Shown here: positions 18,428 through 27,393 of the stretch, piece after piece | Layout: each line of letters begins with the position of its first letter | Numbering within the stretch: position 1 is the first letter of the stretch | Assembly: GCF_005473905.2 (NCBI RefSeq) | Contig: NZ_CP061336.1 | Coordinates: 2,596,501-2,660,500, forward strand | Source of the DNA: Ruminiclostridium herbifermentans | Lineage (GTDB): Bacteria; Bacillota; Clostridia; Acetivibrionales; DSM-1351 | Direction: 5' to 3' | Length of the DNA: 64,000 nt | Notes under the pieces: model-generated | Told to the model about the DNA's origin: nothing | Databases searched by the model: none | What the model saw: the letters and a program-made list of their open reading frames with translations, nothing else | Made by a program: the position numbers and the translations under genes

Positions 18428-18459
18428 ATATAAATTAAAACTCAATTAACTTTTATATT

Positions 18460-19047
18460 TTAGACCTCAATCTCTTGATTAACGTCCATTAAAATTCTAT
18501 TTTCAAAATTTAATTTCTCTGCTGTGCTTTTACAATAAAGTTGATCAGGGCTGGTGTGTATAGGAATACAATACTTACAAGCAATTATCTTTGCACACTC
18601 TGCAGCTTCTTCTATATCCATATTGTAAAAACCATCCGCAGGTAAGAAAGCATAATCTATATTCTTTGAAGCTAGTTCTTCCATTTCAGGTATTTTTGAA
18701 GTATCCCCTGCTATGTATAATGTCTTATTTTCTGCCTTTATAAGATATCCAACACACTCTTCTTTTTTATGATTTTTGTTATATGCTGGGACAGCTTCTA
18801 TTTGTAAATCCTTATAATCAAGAGTCATATATTTTCCATCTTTTAAAGCATCAAAGTTCTGATATATAAGACAATCGTTTTTCTTATTTGGCAAATTAAT
18901 CTGATTGTGATCACCATGCTGATGAGTTACTAAAATAATATCTGCAGGTAAGTCGTAGCCTTCTCCCATAAACGGATCAACATAAACAACTGTTCCTTCA
19001 TTTGTAATTATTCTTAAACTTGCACGTCCTTGATATAGAATTTTCAT
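18460..19047 (-). CDS. MBL-fold metal-dependent hydrolase
   Basis: 195 residues of the UPF0173-like, single-domain metallo-beta-lactamase fold. The metal motif THQHGDHN is at about 41-48, DPFMGEG near 24, a central AGDTS near 116-120 and the final IPIHTSP. It is short for the superfamily, close to stand-alone bacterial hydrolases of unknown substrate. GGTGGAGAT precedes the ATG. It has its own terminator and is probably monocistronic. Confidence 0.88.
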   Translation of the reverse strand: MKILYQGRASLRIITNEGTVVYVDPFMGEGYDLPADIILVTHQHGDHNQINLPNKKNDCLIYQNFDALKDGKYMTLDYKDLQIEAVPAYNKNHKKEECVGYLIKAENKTLYIAGDTSKIPEMEELASKNIDYAFLPADGFYNMDIEEAAECAKIIACKYCIPIHTSPDQLYCKSTAEKLNFENRILMDVNQEIEV

Positions 19048-19106
19048 ATATTATCTCCACCCTTTTAAATTATTTTTTGATTAGCACATTGCTCAAAATA
19101 CTATAT

Positions 19107-19160
19107 ACGCAAAAACCCTCTCTTAATTGAATTCCCAATTATACCTGCATAGTTCCAAAG
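19107..19160 (-). pseudogene. Fragment of an HD-domain gene 3' end
   Basis: Eighteen codons read LWNYAGIIGNSIKRGFLR. This aligns to the last residues (LWEYAKEIIEDSVKRGFLRL) of the intact HD protein encoded at 20495-21088, with one codon missing. A stop precedes it, so only a C-terminal scar remains. The rest of this 450-base gap shows nothing else. Confidence 0.6.
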
Positions 19161-19498
19161 CTAAGGTGAATTATCTTAACAAGTATTTTACTATCTTTCT
19201 TTTTACTTGTCACCTCCACATTGCTATATATATCCTTATATACTATAGTTTAACAAAAGTAGCAATAGCCTGTCCATACAAGATACAAATTTAAATTCGA
19301 TTACTTTTTATTTCATTAACTCTCATAAATGCAATATTCTAAAAAACACCTTTTTCGCAATTACATAATAAACCAAATTTTTATAGCCAATGGTTTTACA
19401 ATATCATTTATAGTGCATATTAGTCTAGTGGAGGTACGCTACTTTTTTAAGCTGAACCTACCTTTTAAGCTAACCTCCACGCCCAAATATATATCTCT

Positions 19499-20422
19499 TT
19501 AATGTTTTTTTATTATTTTCAGTAATCTTAAATAGTGATTTGCTTCTCTTAATGTATGATCGGCTAATAATGGTATTATTATAGACCTAATCTTACATTC
19601 AAGTATTCCCTTAGTACCTGCTGCTTTAAAATCACGGATTTCTTTTGTTGCTTTCAGACTTTCATTTGTTACCTTGTCGCCAAATAATGAATTTCCCATT
19701 GCTTGTTTTGCCTCATTTGCCAATTTATCAAACTCATTTCCAAAATTATTAGCCGCGTTGAACAACTCATTTTCTGCTGGATCAAGCAATCCCCGTATAA
19801 ACTTTGAATGTTCAGCCATAATTGTATTCCAAAAGAATTCCTGTTCATACGTCGTTATTTCTTCATCAATTTCTTTTCTATTTTGAAGTATTTGTATCAT
19901 GTGCAAATACAGTTTTGCTTCTCGCATAATGTGATCAATTAACAATGGGTAATTTACAGTAAACATTTTACAGGATAAAACATCTGATAAAATATTAGCT
20001 TTGAATTTTATTAATGCACTTATCAAACTCATTGCCTTTTGGTTGAGTAAAAATACTTTTCGTTCAAGCATTGGATTAGGCTTTATAAAGGCCTCGCCCA
20101 TTAGTCCAGCTTCTGCCTTAGTAAGCTTTGTTTGAATATCTACACCAGTAAAATATGCTGATGCCATCTCTGCACTTAGAGTATATTGTGTAATCACTTC
20201 TCCAGATTGAAGAACCTCAGGGCTTACAACTCCATTGGATAGTAAAATTACATCCGCTAAAAGAGCATCAAACTCCTTTCTAAAATTGTCCGCTTGACTA
20301 GAGAATTTACTATCCTTTGGTGTAAAGCTAACCTCAAGAAAAAATGAGTGTTCCTTCATAATTCTACCGAAAAAGAGATGTAGTTCAAGGGACTGTCTTA
20401 CAAATTCCATACCTGATAACAT
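19499..20422 (-). CDS. DUF2935 family protein (tandem helical-bundle domains)
   Basis: 307 residues in two homologous halves, each beginning with a FWxxIMxEHSxF-type helix: FFGRIMKEHSFFLEV near 18 and FWNTIMAEHSKFIRGL near 197. Each half ends in a HxLREAxxYLxxL helix (DHIMREAKLYLHMIQ near 163 and DHTLREANHYLRLLK near 292). The repeated His and Glu are candidate di-metal ligands in a hemerythrin-like bundle, as in DUF2935 members; function is unknown. AGGAGG lies 7-8 bases before the ATG. It is 72 bases downstream of the HD gene. Confidence 0.85.
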   Translation of the reverse strand: MLSGMEFVRQSLELHLFFGRIMKEHSFFLEVSFTPKDSKFSSQADNFRKEFDALLADVILLSNGVVSPEVLQSGEVITQYTLSAEMASAYFTGVDIQTKLTKAEAGLMGEAFIKPNPMLERKVFLLNQKAMSLISALIKFKANILSDVLSCKMFTVNYPLLIDHIMREAKLYLHMIQILQNRKEIDEEITTYEQEFFWNTIMAEHSKFIRGLLDPAENELFNAANNFGNEFDKLANEAKQAMGNSLFGDKVTNESLKATKEIRDFKAAGTKGILECKIRSIIIPLLADHTLREANHYLRLLKIIKKH

Positions 20423-20494
20423 ACAAAGACCTCCTATAGAAGTACAAAAAGTGGTTCAGTACATTATCAGTCTATTAACAAATTATGTAAAGTG

Positions 20495-21088
20495 TTACAA
20501 GCGCAAAAATCCTCTCTTTACAGAATCCTCAATTATTTCCTTTGCGTATTCCCATAACTCAGGTGTATTTTCTTCTAAAAATCTGTTTCGATTAAGCACT
20601 TTTTCACTTGTGACATCAGTATTCTGCCATGTATATCCCTCTGTATGATAGTTTAGTAAAAGAGGCTGCAATCTGTCTAAACATGATGCAAATTTTGCTT
20701 CAGGCGTTTTTCTCTCTTCAAATTCTCTCCACAGTGTAAAAATTTCCTCTGCTTGATCATCCGGCAAAATATTAAATATTCTATCGGCTGCCTTTTGCTC
20801 TCTTTCAGCCTTATCCTCCTGAGCCTTTTCATCATAGCAAAAAGTGTCCCCCGCATCAATTTCAACAAGGTCATGCACTATAACCAGTTTAATTACCTTT
20901 AAAACATCAAGATTTTTTTCTGATGAGTACTCAGATAAAAGCATCGCCATTATTGCTAAATGCCATGAATGTTCTGCATCATTTTCATTTCTTATTGTTC
21001 CGATTACAATATTTTGACGAAATACCTTTTTCAGTTTATCAACCTCTATAATAAACTGCATTTGCTTCATTAATCTTTCGTTTTTCAT
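20495..21088 (-). CDS. HD-domain phosphohydrolase (YfbR-like 5'-nucleotidase type)
   Basis: 197 residues. HD-superfamily ligands are seen as AEHSWHLA near 39-46, the HD pair in VIVHDLVEIDAGDTF near 72-86, and a conserved ASCLDRLQPLL helix. This layout is that of YfbR/YGK1-type deoxynucleoside monophosphatases, but substrate is inferred. The ribosome binding site is weak. A small fragment of a second copy of this gene lies 1.3 kb downstream at 19107-19160. Confidence 0.85.
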   Translation of the reverse strand: MKNERLMKQMQFIIEVDKLKKVFRQNIVIGTIRNENDAEHSWHLAIMAMLLSEYSSEKNLDVLKVIKLVIVHDLVEIDAGDTFCYDEKAQEDKAEREQKAADRIFNILPDDQAEEIFTLWREFEERKTPEAKFASCLDRLQPLLLNYHTEGYTWQNTDVTSEKVLNRNRFLEENTPELWEYAKEIIEDSVKRGFLRL

Positions 21089-21270
21089 AAATTATCTTTT
21101 AGCGAGGGTAAAACCCCTCTATAGCTAAATTATCCTTTCTTAATTCTAAATTAGCATTGGAAATGCAATAAACGAAATATTTATATACATATCTATGATA
21201 ATTGATTTCAAAATTAACTATTTACACTTTAATTAATGCTTATTTTATCAACATTAATTTTAACCTAAAT

Positions 21271-21828
21271 TTAATTTTGCTTCCAATCATCCCTCACAAG
21301 TCCATAGATAACTGAATCGTTGATTCCATTATTATTTTTTAAACCTTGCTTCTGAACCCCTTCTTTGATAAGTCCACACTTTTCCATAACTCTGCCTGAA
21401 TTTGGATTATTTATATCATGTCTTGCTTCAATTCGATTTACCTGTACTTCTTCAAAAAAGAAAGTAATCAAGGCACCAAATGCCTCTGATGTAATTCCTT
21501 GTCCCCAGTATTTTCGCCCTATACAATAACCCACTTCTACTGAACGAATATCTTCTTTAATATTAACTACACTAATGCCGCCGATTGCTTCACCAGTCTG
21601 CTTTAATTCTATACACCACTGATAAAAATTTTGTGAATCGTAATCCTTTATCCACATACCAATAATCTTTTCTGATTCTTCTACACTCTTATGTGCAGGC
21701 CAAGTAAGATATTTAGTAACCTCATCATCATTTGCCCAGTTTGTAAACATATTATTTGCATCACCTAAATTAAATTTGCGCAATATTAGTCTATCTGTTT
21801 CTATTGTCTTTGATCCCATGTGTTTCAT
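21271..21828 (-). CDS. GNAT-family N-acetyltransferase (RimJ/RimL type)
   Basis: 185 residues with the RimJ/RimL pattern: TIETDRLILRKFNLGDANNM at the start, WPAHKSVEES, SVEVGYCIGRKYWGQGITSEA (acetyl-CoA loop) and HDINNPNSGRVMEKCGL. It may modify a protein N-terminus or a small molecule. GGAGG lies 6-7 bases before the ATG. It follows a 116-residue unknown protein by 21 bases and could be its neighbour in one operon. Confidence 0.9.
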   Translation of the reverse strand: MKHMGSKTIETDRLILRKFNLGDANNMFTNWANDDEVTKYLTWPAHKSVEESEKIIGMWIKDYDSQNFYQWCIELKQTGEAIGGISVVNIKEDIRSVEVGYCIGRKYWGQGITSEAFGALITFFFEEVQVNRIEARHDINNPNSGRVMEKCGLIKEGVQKQGLKNNNGINDSVIYGLVRDDWKQN

Positions 21829-21849
21829 GTTTGACCTCCAATCAATATT

Positions 21850-22200
21850 CTAAACGCCATAGTGTATAACATATTTATTTTCTGATATTGCCTTCCTCAA
21901 TAAAATCTTTAAATTGGTCAATTCTTCTGATGTTTTAGTCTTTTCATATTTTGAAACAATGTTATAAAAGGCCTCTAATGATTCAGGAGGGATTAATGTA
22001 ACTCCCCACCTTGCTAAACCATACTCTAATCTGCTATAACAATGAAAGTATGTCTTAATCAAAGTCAGCTCCTCCCACCAATCATCTAAAATGTCATCAT
22101 CAATAGCAACACAGTTATATTTTTGTGGTTCATACTCAGAGGAGTAATCCTTATCTTTATCAAATTCTTCTATAATACCAAATTCAGCAACACAGGGCAT
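21850..22200 (-). CDS. Conserved hypothetical protein, 116 aa
   Basis: Soluble acidic protein with the stretch MPCVAEFGIIEEFDKDKDYS at the N-terminus and a WWEELTLIKTYFHCY segment. I know this type only as a conserved unknown of Firmicutes. The open frame begins 39 bases earlier; the chosen ATG has GGTGA about 5 bases before it and matches where the conserved part begins. It lies in a run of same-strand small genes with the acetyltransferase downstream. Confidence 0.65.
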   Translation of the reverse strand: MPCVAEFGIIEEFDKDKDYSSEYEPQKYNCVAIDDDILDDWWEELTLIKTYFHCYSRLEYGLARWGVTLIPPESLEAFYNIVSKYEKTKTSEELTNLKILLRKAISENKYVIHYGV

Positions 22201-22288
22201 ATTTTCACCTACTCTATAAACTAATATTAATAAAGACAAAGTAAAATGTTACTCTAATAATAACTATTAATAATATGTATGCAAATTA

Positions 22289-22600
22289 TTACTGTTCTTT
22301 AATATACCCATATTCCTTCAAGCGTTCTATACAGGAGTCAATTTCTTCTTGTGTAAATAATTCTTGAAACTCATCCTGAATTACTAGTGCTTCAACAGAT
22401 AATTCTAGTCTTCCTAATTCCCACAACTTTGCGAAGCCTTCTGTTCCTCCTGGCTTGCTAATAAGAATTTTTGCTGTATTTACCCCACCCTTTTCATTAA
22501 GCATCTGTAAAAATCGTGTAGCCCTATATCCGCATTCTTTATCTGCTCTAATATAAATATTCTTCATATTCTCAAAGAATTTCTTTTCTAAATCTGTCAT
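22289..22600 (-). CDS. Conserved hypothetical protein, 103 aa
   Basis: Small helical protein. The C-terminal half LGRLELSVEALVIQDEFQEL then FTQEEI...RLKEYGY is a recognisable module found alone or fused in many bacteria, but its function is not known to me. A TTG start nine bases upstream abuts the AAGGAG binding site, so the ATG at nine bases' spacing is chosen. It is co-directional with the neighbouring unknowns. Confidence 0.7.
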   Translation of the reverse strand: MTDLEKKFFENMKNIYIRADKECGYRATRFLQMLNEKGGVNTAKILISKPGGTEGFAKLWELGRLELSVEALVIQDEFQELFTQEEIDSCIERLKEYGYIKEQ

Positions 22601-22747
22601 TTGTATCAACTCCTTATATGATAATTAAAAGTAAAGATACTAGCTAAAATTTAAGTCAAACCAGCAAGAAAATTAATTCTATTTCAATTCAGAAAAAACA
22701 AATGTAGTCATACAATATAAAAGACTGGCTTTTGAAAATCTTACATA

Positions 22748-23500
22748 TCAAAAAGTCACATACTCAGCTTGCTTTTCATATAGATGCAGCCTGCCATCTT
22801 TTCCAATTTGCTTGATTACACCAACATATTGCAGTATATTCATTGCTGTCTGCGCTTTTTTCAAATTCAATGCAGATAATTTCTTAAAATCCTTTGATGT
22901 AAAGTTCTTTGGCATATCCTGTGGTATCAGTTTTTCAAAATCCCATTTATTATCAATATAAATTTCGTCAATTATCTCAACCGGAATACGCTCATAACGA
23001 GAGGAGCCTTTCTTTCTATCCTCGCTCCAGCCATCAAGCTTACGATATTCTATAATATCAATCATAACAATGCATAATCTGAAATTATGATGCGTAAGAA
23101 ACGATTTAATTTTATACAGTTCAAAAAAAGCTTCATAAGGTGAGCCTTTTTTAGTACTTTTACGTTTATCTGTAACCTCTCCAGTAGAATCATCAATCCA
23201 AACAATCCATTTAGTGCTTGGAATGGGGTAAACAACTGTTACTGTTGTCACTTCTAGGAAGGTTTCAAGCTTTTTTCTTAGCTTATTAAAATTGCCTGTT
23301 TGGATTTCAACTATACCATTTTCGCCAACTATATCAGCAACAAAACTTCCCATTCTAACTTCGTGGTTTGCAGTATACGGTTCAAAATAGTGTTTTAAAA
23401 CAGCATGTAATGTCTTCTCTCCAAGTGTCCCTATACCACATTTTTCTCTGTTACTATTAATAATCATTTCACAGCATTCAAGAAATCTTTGTTTATTCAC
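22748..23500 (-). CDS. Conserved hypothetical protein with PD-(D/E)XK-like core
   Basis: 250 residues. After a helix containing GTLGEKTLHAVLKHYFEP, the segment GSFVADIVGENGIVEIQTGN puts an Asp and a Glu-x-Gln in the order of a degenerate restriction-endonuclease-like active site, followed by KWIVWIDDSTGE and RIPVEIIDEIYI. The C-terminal 50 residues resemble a winged helix (SALNLKKAQTAMNILQYVG). The nuclease idea is structural inference; the family is otherwise unknown to me. The start is GTG without a well-spaced ribosome binding site. Confidence 0.65.
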   Translation of the reverse strand: MNKQRFLECCEMIINSNREKCGIGTLGEKTLHAVLKHYFEPYTANHEVRMGSFVADIVGENGIVEIQTGNFNKLRKKLETFLEVTTVTVVYPIPSTKWIVWIDDSTGEVTDKRKSTKKGSPYEAFFELYKIKSFLTHHNFRLCIVMIDIIEYRKLDGWSEDRKKGSSRYERIPVEIIDEIYIDNKWDFEKLIPQDMPKNFTSKDFKKLSALNLKKAQTAMNILQYVGVIKQIGKDGRLHLYEKQAEYVTF

Positions 23501-24080
23501 TGCTATAATATTTAACCCCTTTTCTGGACTGCATCCTTTAATGAAGAGTATCTATCATGGTGTAAATACACTTTAATAAAATCTTCATTATGTGTTTGCT
23601 TTTACTACTTATTTATTATTTGAACATCAAATACGGGTATATCTGTTTTCCAGTTTATTCTTGCTATTATATTATCAATTTATACAATGGTAGTCAATTT
23701 TTATAGCTGTCTTAAAAAACACATCTTTAAAGTAGCTATACACAGACTTAGCAATACCAATCCCCTTACGACTTCTACTGGTACCTTTATTGCACAACAA
23801 TTAAACTCTATTCAATTTTGATTGATTGTGATGAGAGACACTATCATGATTGTCTGTTGAGAAAAACAATGATAATGCACTTGATCTCGTTGTTTTACAA
23901 ATGCAAATTTTTCAGCAAAAATATCAAATTGCATAAATTTGTATTACCTGCATTATTTTCATTTAGATATTATTTGTCCCTTTCCCCGTCAACCTGTTAG
24001 GTCAGATAAATAAACTCATTATTTTGCATTTAGTTAATATAGTTCTCAAATTGTAAAATATACCTAAGTTTTGAGCATAA
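23501..24080. other. Gene-free stretch
   Basis: No intact gene. A minus-strand start-less frame of about 40 codons near 23670-23800 could be a decayed gene but matches nothing I know. No promoter could be picked with confidence. Confidence 0.3.
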
Positions 24081-24108
24081 TAATAGCCCTGATCTCTCAG
24101 GGCTATTA
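24081..24108 (-). terminator. Terminator of the HD-GYP gene
   Basis: Perfect 12-bp stem TAATAGCCCTGA with a 4-base loop, about 70 bases after the HD-GYP stop codon. The following T run is short on the minus strand. Confidence 0.6.
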
Positions 24109-24179
24109 TAAAATAAGTAAGTCTATACATCGTATTAAATACATTCAGATTATATGCTACAAGCAACAAAAGTGCCGAC

Positions 24180-25277
24180 CTAATACATATATTTACTATA
24201 ATCCCACAATAAATCGCTCAGTTCCAAATCCTTTTCATAATAGAGGTCCACAAAAATATTCTGAACTCTCACTATAGGCTTCAACGGATATATGGGGTTA
24301 ACATGTATCAGTTCTCCTATTTCTCCAGTATTAAGCATTACGTAATCCCCTATATAATGGCATACAATTCTTTCCACAAATACGTTAAGCATAGCCCTGT
24401 CCAAAAGATTTGCCATTTCGTCTTGCATATATCTTAAAACTTCAAACACTGATTTCCTTTTAGAATACACTTTATCAGAGGTCATGGCATCGTAAACATC
24501 TGCAATAGCCAATACCCTTGCGTATTTATGAATCTGATTATCCTTAGCCCCCATTGGGTAACCCGTGCCGTCCATTCGTTCATGATGCATAAGCACACCC
24601 ATCTTAATTCCTTTGCTGATATCCTGCATGTTTTCTATCATTCGGTAGCCATAAGTAGAATGCTTTTTCATTTCTTCTAATTCATCCGATACCAGACGTG
24701 CCTTCTTATTAAGCAACTCTGCATTAACTTTAGCTTTTCCTACATCATGAAGCAAGCCAGTTTTCGCTATCTCCTCTACCTCAGTATCGTTCATACCCAG
24801 CCACTTAGCAAGCGTCATAGCCAAAAGAGATACATTAACACAATGAGCATAAGTATATTCGTCAACAGTTCGGATTGAATCAATACATTTTAAAACATCA
24901 AAGGAATCATGTACATTTTCTTTTATATTTTCTAATGCATGATCCACATTTCGGACATCAAGAAGCTTTCCTGAATTAATGGAATCGAGAATTTCTTTTA
25001 CCTCCTGCTTTGCGTCCGCATAGGATTTCGTAAGTTCATCTGACATAGTTCTTTTATTGATATTTTTTTCAAAGCCTTTTATCTCCTCAACTAAAATACT
25101 ATCATCATATATTTCAACTTCAATTGGTTTTAATCTGAACCTTTTAACTTTCTTCTCAAGTTCCTCGGTAATTAGTGTTCCCTTTGGAATCAGACAAGCA
25201 CCTTCTTTAGTACAAATGTCTTCTGTCAACAACATTCCAGCTACACAACTTTGCGCTGTAATATATATATGCCGCAT
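24180..25277 (-). CDS. HD-GYP domain protein, probable cyclic-di-GMP phosphodiesterase
   Basis: 365 residues. The N-terminal 50 residues form the small domain often preceding HD-GYP in Clostridia (AGMLLTEDICTKEGACLIPK). The HD-GYP domain runs from about 130: the HD pair in GLLHDVGKAKV, HHERMDGTGYP carrying the GYP motif, and DVYDAMTSDKVYSKR. All signature residues for c-di-GMP hydrolysis appear present. The last 60 residues form an extra beta-rich tail (GDYVMLNTGEIGELIHVNP). The frame extends 15 bases upstream but GGAGG lies 8 bases before the chosen ATG. It stands alone; no c-di-GMP riboswitch is visible upstream. Confidence 0.9.
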   Translation of the reverse strand: MRHIYITAQSCVAGMLLTEDICTKEGACLIPKGTLITEELEKKVKRFRLKPIEVEIYDDSILVEEIKGFEKNINKRTMSDELTKSYADAKQEVKEILDSINSGKLLDVRNVDHALENIKENVHDSFDVLKCIDSIRTVDEYTYAHCVNVSLLAMTLAKWLGMNDTEVEEIAKTGLLHDVGKAKVNAELLNKKARLVSDELEEMKKHSTYGYRMIENMQDISKGIKMGVLMHHERMDGTGYPMGAKDNQIHKYARVLAIADVYDAMTSDKVYSKRKSVFEVLRYMQDEMANLLDRAMLNVFVERIVCHYIGDYVMLNTGEIGELIHVNPIYPLKPIVRVQNIFVDLYYEKDLELSDLLWDYSKYMY

Positions 25278-25638
25278 GTATAATTCCTCCAAATAGTAGA
25301 TAAAAAAGTTGTAATATAATTGATTATACTACTATTCGACAATAATTTCTATTTATATTTTAGAAACCAATATATTAAACGATTGTTGTTTAATCTTATT
25401 TAAATCTCTTGCCTCACAAATTTTGTAACAAGTAAACAATGTATGTAATATGCACGAAACCCACTTAATTACACTTAATATTTGCATTTATAATCACAGT
25501 GTCTTGCTATCGATATTCATATCAAATATATTGTATATTTCGATATGATAATAATCCTGATAATTAGTATATATTATAATGTAAAATTTTGAAATGCAAT
25601 AAATATTCTTATTTATTGTTTATATTTGTTATGAATAG

Positions 25639-25692
25639 AAATCACAATTGTTAGGAATACTTTTTCTAACCTTTGAGAATTGTGATTTTTAT
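25639..25692 (+). terminator. Orphan hairpin with T run
   Basis: AAATCACAATT pairs with AATTGTGATTT, enclosing GTTAG/CTAAC, and is followed by TTT on the plus strand. No plus-strand gene precedes it within the 540-base gap 25278-25818, so it may end an unseen small transcript or be a structural element. Confidence 0.4.
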
Positions 25693-25773
25693 TAAATAGA
25701 TTAGTAAAGGCAATCACCTTTGTATATTCGAAATCTTGTTGAACTGGTCTAAAAACTTATGACCTATAACCAC

Positions 25774-25802
25774 AAAAACACTCGCCATATAAGCGAGTGT
25801 TT
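25774..25802 (-). terminator. Terminator of rnpB
   Basis: AAACACTCGC stem with a 7-base loop and a TTTTTG tail on the minus strand, 17 bases after the 3' end of RNase P RNA. Confidence 0.85.
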
Positions 25803-25818
25803 CTGATAATTGATGTTG

Positions 25819-26200
25819 AGTAAGTCTATAAGCCGGGTTCTGTATTAGATGATCATCTATCTAGGCTATACATTTCTGTATAACTCAAGCCGCCTCCACG
25901 GGACTGACGGGCAGTCATTGCGTCCCTCCACGGCGTTGCTCCAGGTGGGGTTTACATAGCCGACAAGTCGCCAAGTCGCTGGTGAGCTCTTACCTCGCCT
26001 TTCCATCCTTACCAAGATAAATATTTAAACTGAAAAAGTAAACTTTACTCAACTTAAATAACTAGCTTGGCGGTATATTTCTGTTGCACTTTCCTTAAAG
26101 TCGCCTTTACCGGGAGTTACCCGGCACCATTGCCCTTTGGAGCCCGGACTTTCCTCATATACGCCTTTTCAAGCTGTATCTGCGATCATCTGGCTTACTC
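25819..26200 (-). ncRNA. rnpB: RNase P RNA (class A type)
   Basis: Catalytic RNA that trims the 5' leader of tRNA precursors. P1 is formed by GAGTAAG at both ends. Conserved parts on the minus strand include GAGGAAAGTCCGGGCTCC, GGTAACTCCCGG, GGTAAGGATGGAAAGGCGAG, ACCCCACCTGGAGCAA and, near the 3' end, CAGAACCCGGCTTATAGAC. The length (about 382 nt) is typical. It sits downstream of nif3 with its own terminator; the upstream side carries a tandem 19-bp repeat. Confidence 0.95.
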
Positions 26201-26229
26201 ATTTAATATTTAATTTTATATTTAATAAT

Positions 26230-26268
26230 TTATTAACATGTACTTTTTTTATTAACATGTACTTTTTG
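26230..26268. repeat. Tandem 19-bp repeat upstream of rnpB
   Basis: ATTAACATGTACTTTTT occurs twice in tandem at 19-bp spacing, each with a palindromic ACATGT centre. It lies 30-70 bases upstream of the 5' end of rnpB, where the promoter should be, so it may be a duplicated promoter element or a binding site. Confidence 0.5.
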
Positions 26269-26478
26269 AAATAAACTGATAATAAATACTTTTTTATTTG
26301 GCAACAAACCAATAATAAGTGTCCCATAAAAATATATCTTTTATGTGCTTATTTGATTATTACCAAAATTTAATTTGCTGCATAAAATAGTTTAACTAAC
26401 ATCAAATACCATCGTCTATACTATGTGTTAATATATATTTTATCAGTCACCTTATTATAGTTGTTCAAATATAAATAG

Positions 26479-27273
26479 TCAAGTAAAAATAAATGGGTCT
26501 TCTTCCATCGAACTGCATACTATTTCAACCTTTTCAAATCTTTTTTCCAAAAGCTTTTTAAGCCTTGTTACAATAAGACGTTCAGAAGCAAAATGCCCAA
26601 CATCAAGAATGCACAAGCCCATTTCCCTTGCATCTAGTGCTGTATGGTACTTTATATCTCCTGTAACTAATAAATCAACACAGTGGCGTTTAACACTTTC
26701 TAAATCACCATCAAAACTGCCACAGAAGGTAGCCACTTTTTTCACAGTTGAAGGCTGAGTTCCAATTACTCTTAAATTTTGAATATTAAGATGCTTTTTA
26801 ATATAAATTACAAATTGGTCAAAGGACAATTCATTTGGCAGCTTTCCTACCTTTCCCAAGCCCAAATCAAACTCAAAGCCTTCGGGAATATATGTCTTTA
26901 ATTTATCACATTCTGTTAAGCCAACTGCTTCAGCAAATGTATCATTAACACCACCAACTGCCACATCTAGGTTGGTGTGTGCACTAATAACATTAATATC
27001 ATTTTTAATAAGGGTTAATATCCGTTGCCCAGTCATTGAGTCAAAATCCACCGATTTTAGCTTTGAAAATAAAAATGGATGATGAGATACTATGAGGTCT
27101 GCACCACTGTCTATTGCTTGTTGAATGGTCTTTAAAGTCACATCCATACATACCATAATCTTGGACACTTCACTTTTACGACTCCCAAGCATTAGTCCTA
27201 CATTATCCCACGCCTCAGCATATTTAAATGGTGCAAGTTCATTAATATAATTAAGTACTTCTCCTACATTCAT
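26479..27273 (-). CDS. NIF3-like dinuclear metal-binding protein (YqfO type)
   Basis: 264 residues of the NIF3/YqfO family, which forms hexameric rings with a di-metal centre; its cellular role is unresolved (often named GTP cyclohydrolase 1 type 2 homologue). Metal-site motifs: VSHHPFLFSKLK near 58, AHTNLDVAVGGVND near 97, and the C-terminal LDVGHFASER. The frame has an ATG nine codons earlier without a binding site; the chosen ATG aligns with the family start (MNVGEVLNYI) and has AAAGGAG at a long 12-base spacing, so the start is uncertain. It follows trmK, the classic Firmicute order. Confidence 0.9.
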   Translation of the reverse strand: MNVGEVLNYINELAPFKYAEAWDNVGLMLGSRKSEVSKIMVCMDVTLKTIQQAIDSGADLIVSHHPFLFSKLKSVDFDSMTGQRILTLIKNDINVISAHTNLDVAVGGVNDTFAEAVGLTECDKLKTYIPEGFEFDLGLGKVGKLPNELSFDQFVIYIKKHLNIQNLRVIGTQPSTVKKVATFCGSFDGDLESVKRHCVDLLVTGDIKYHTALDAREMGLCILDVGHFASERLIVTRLKKLLEKRFEKVEIVCSSMEEDPFIFT

Positions 27274-27393
27274 ATTATATAATTGCTCCTTTAGTTCCAT
27301 TTTGTATAGTTATTTGCAATTAATTTCTATACTTTTTGTTTCTTCAATCTAAATTTTAACCTTAAGTTTTAAATTTAATTTATTAATCTAATT

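Noticed and set aside
23670-23800. Minus-strand fragment reading KGIGIAKSVYSYFKDVFF
   Set aside because: About 40 codons without a start; could be a gene remnant but nothing supports a particular family.
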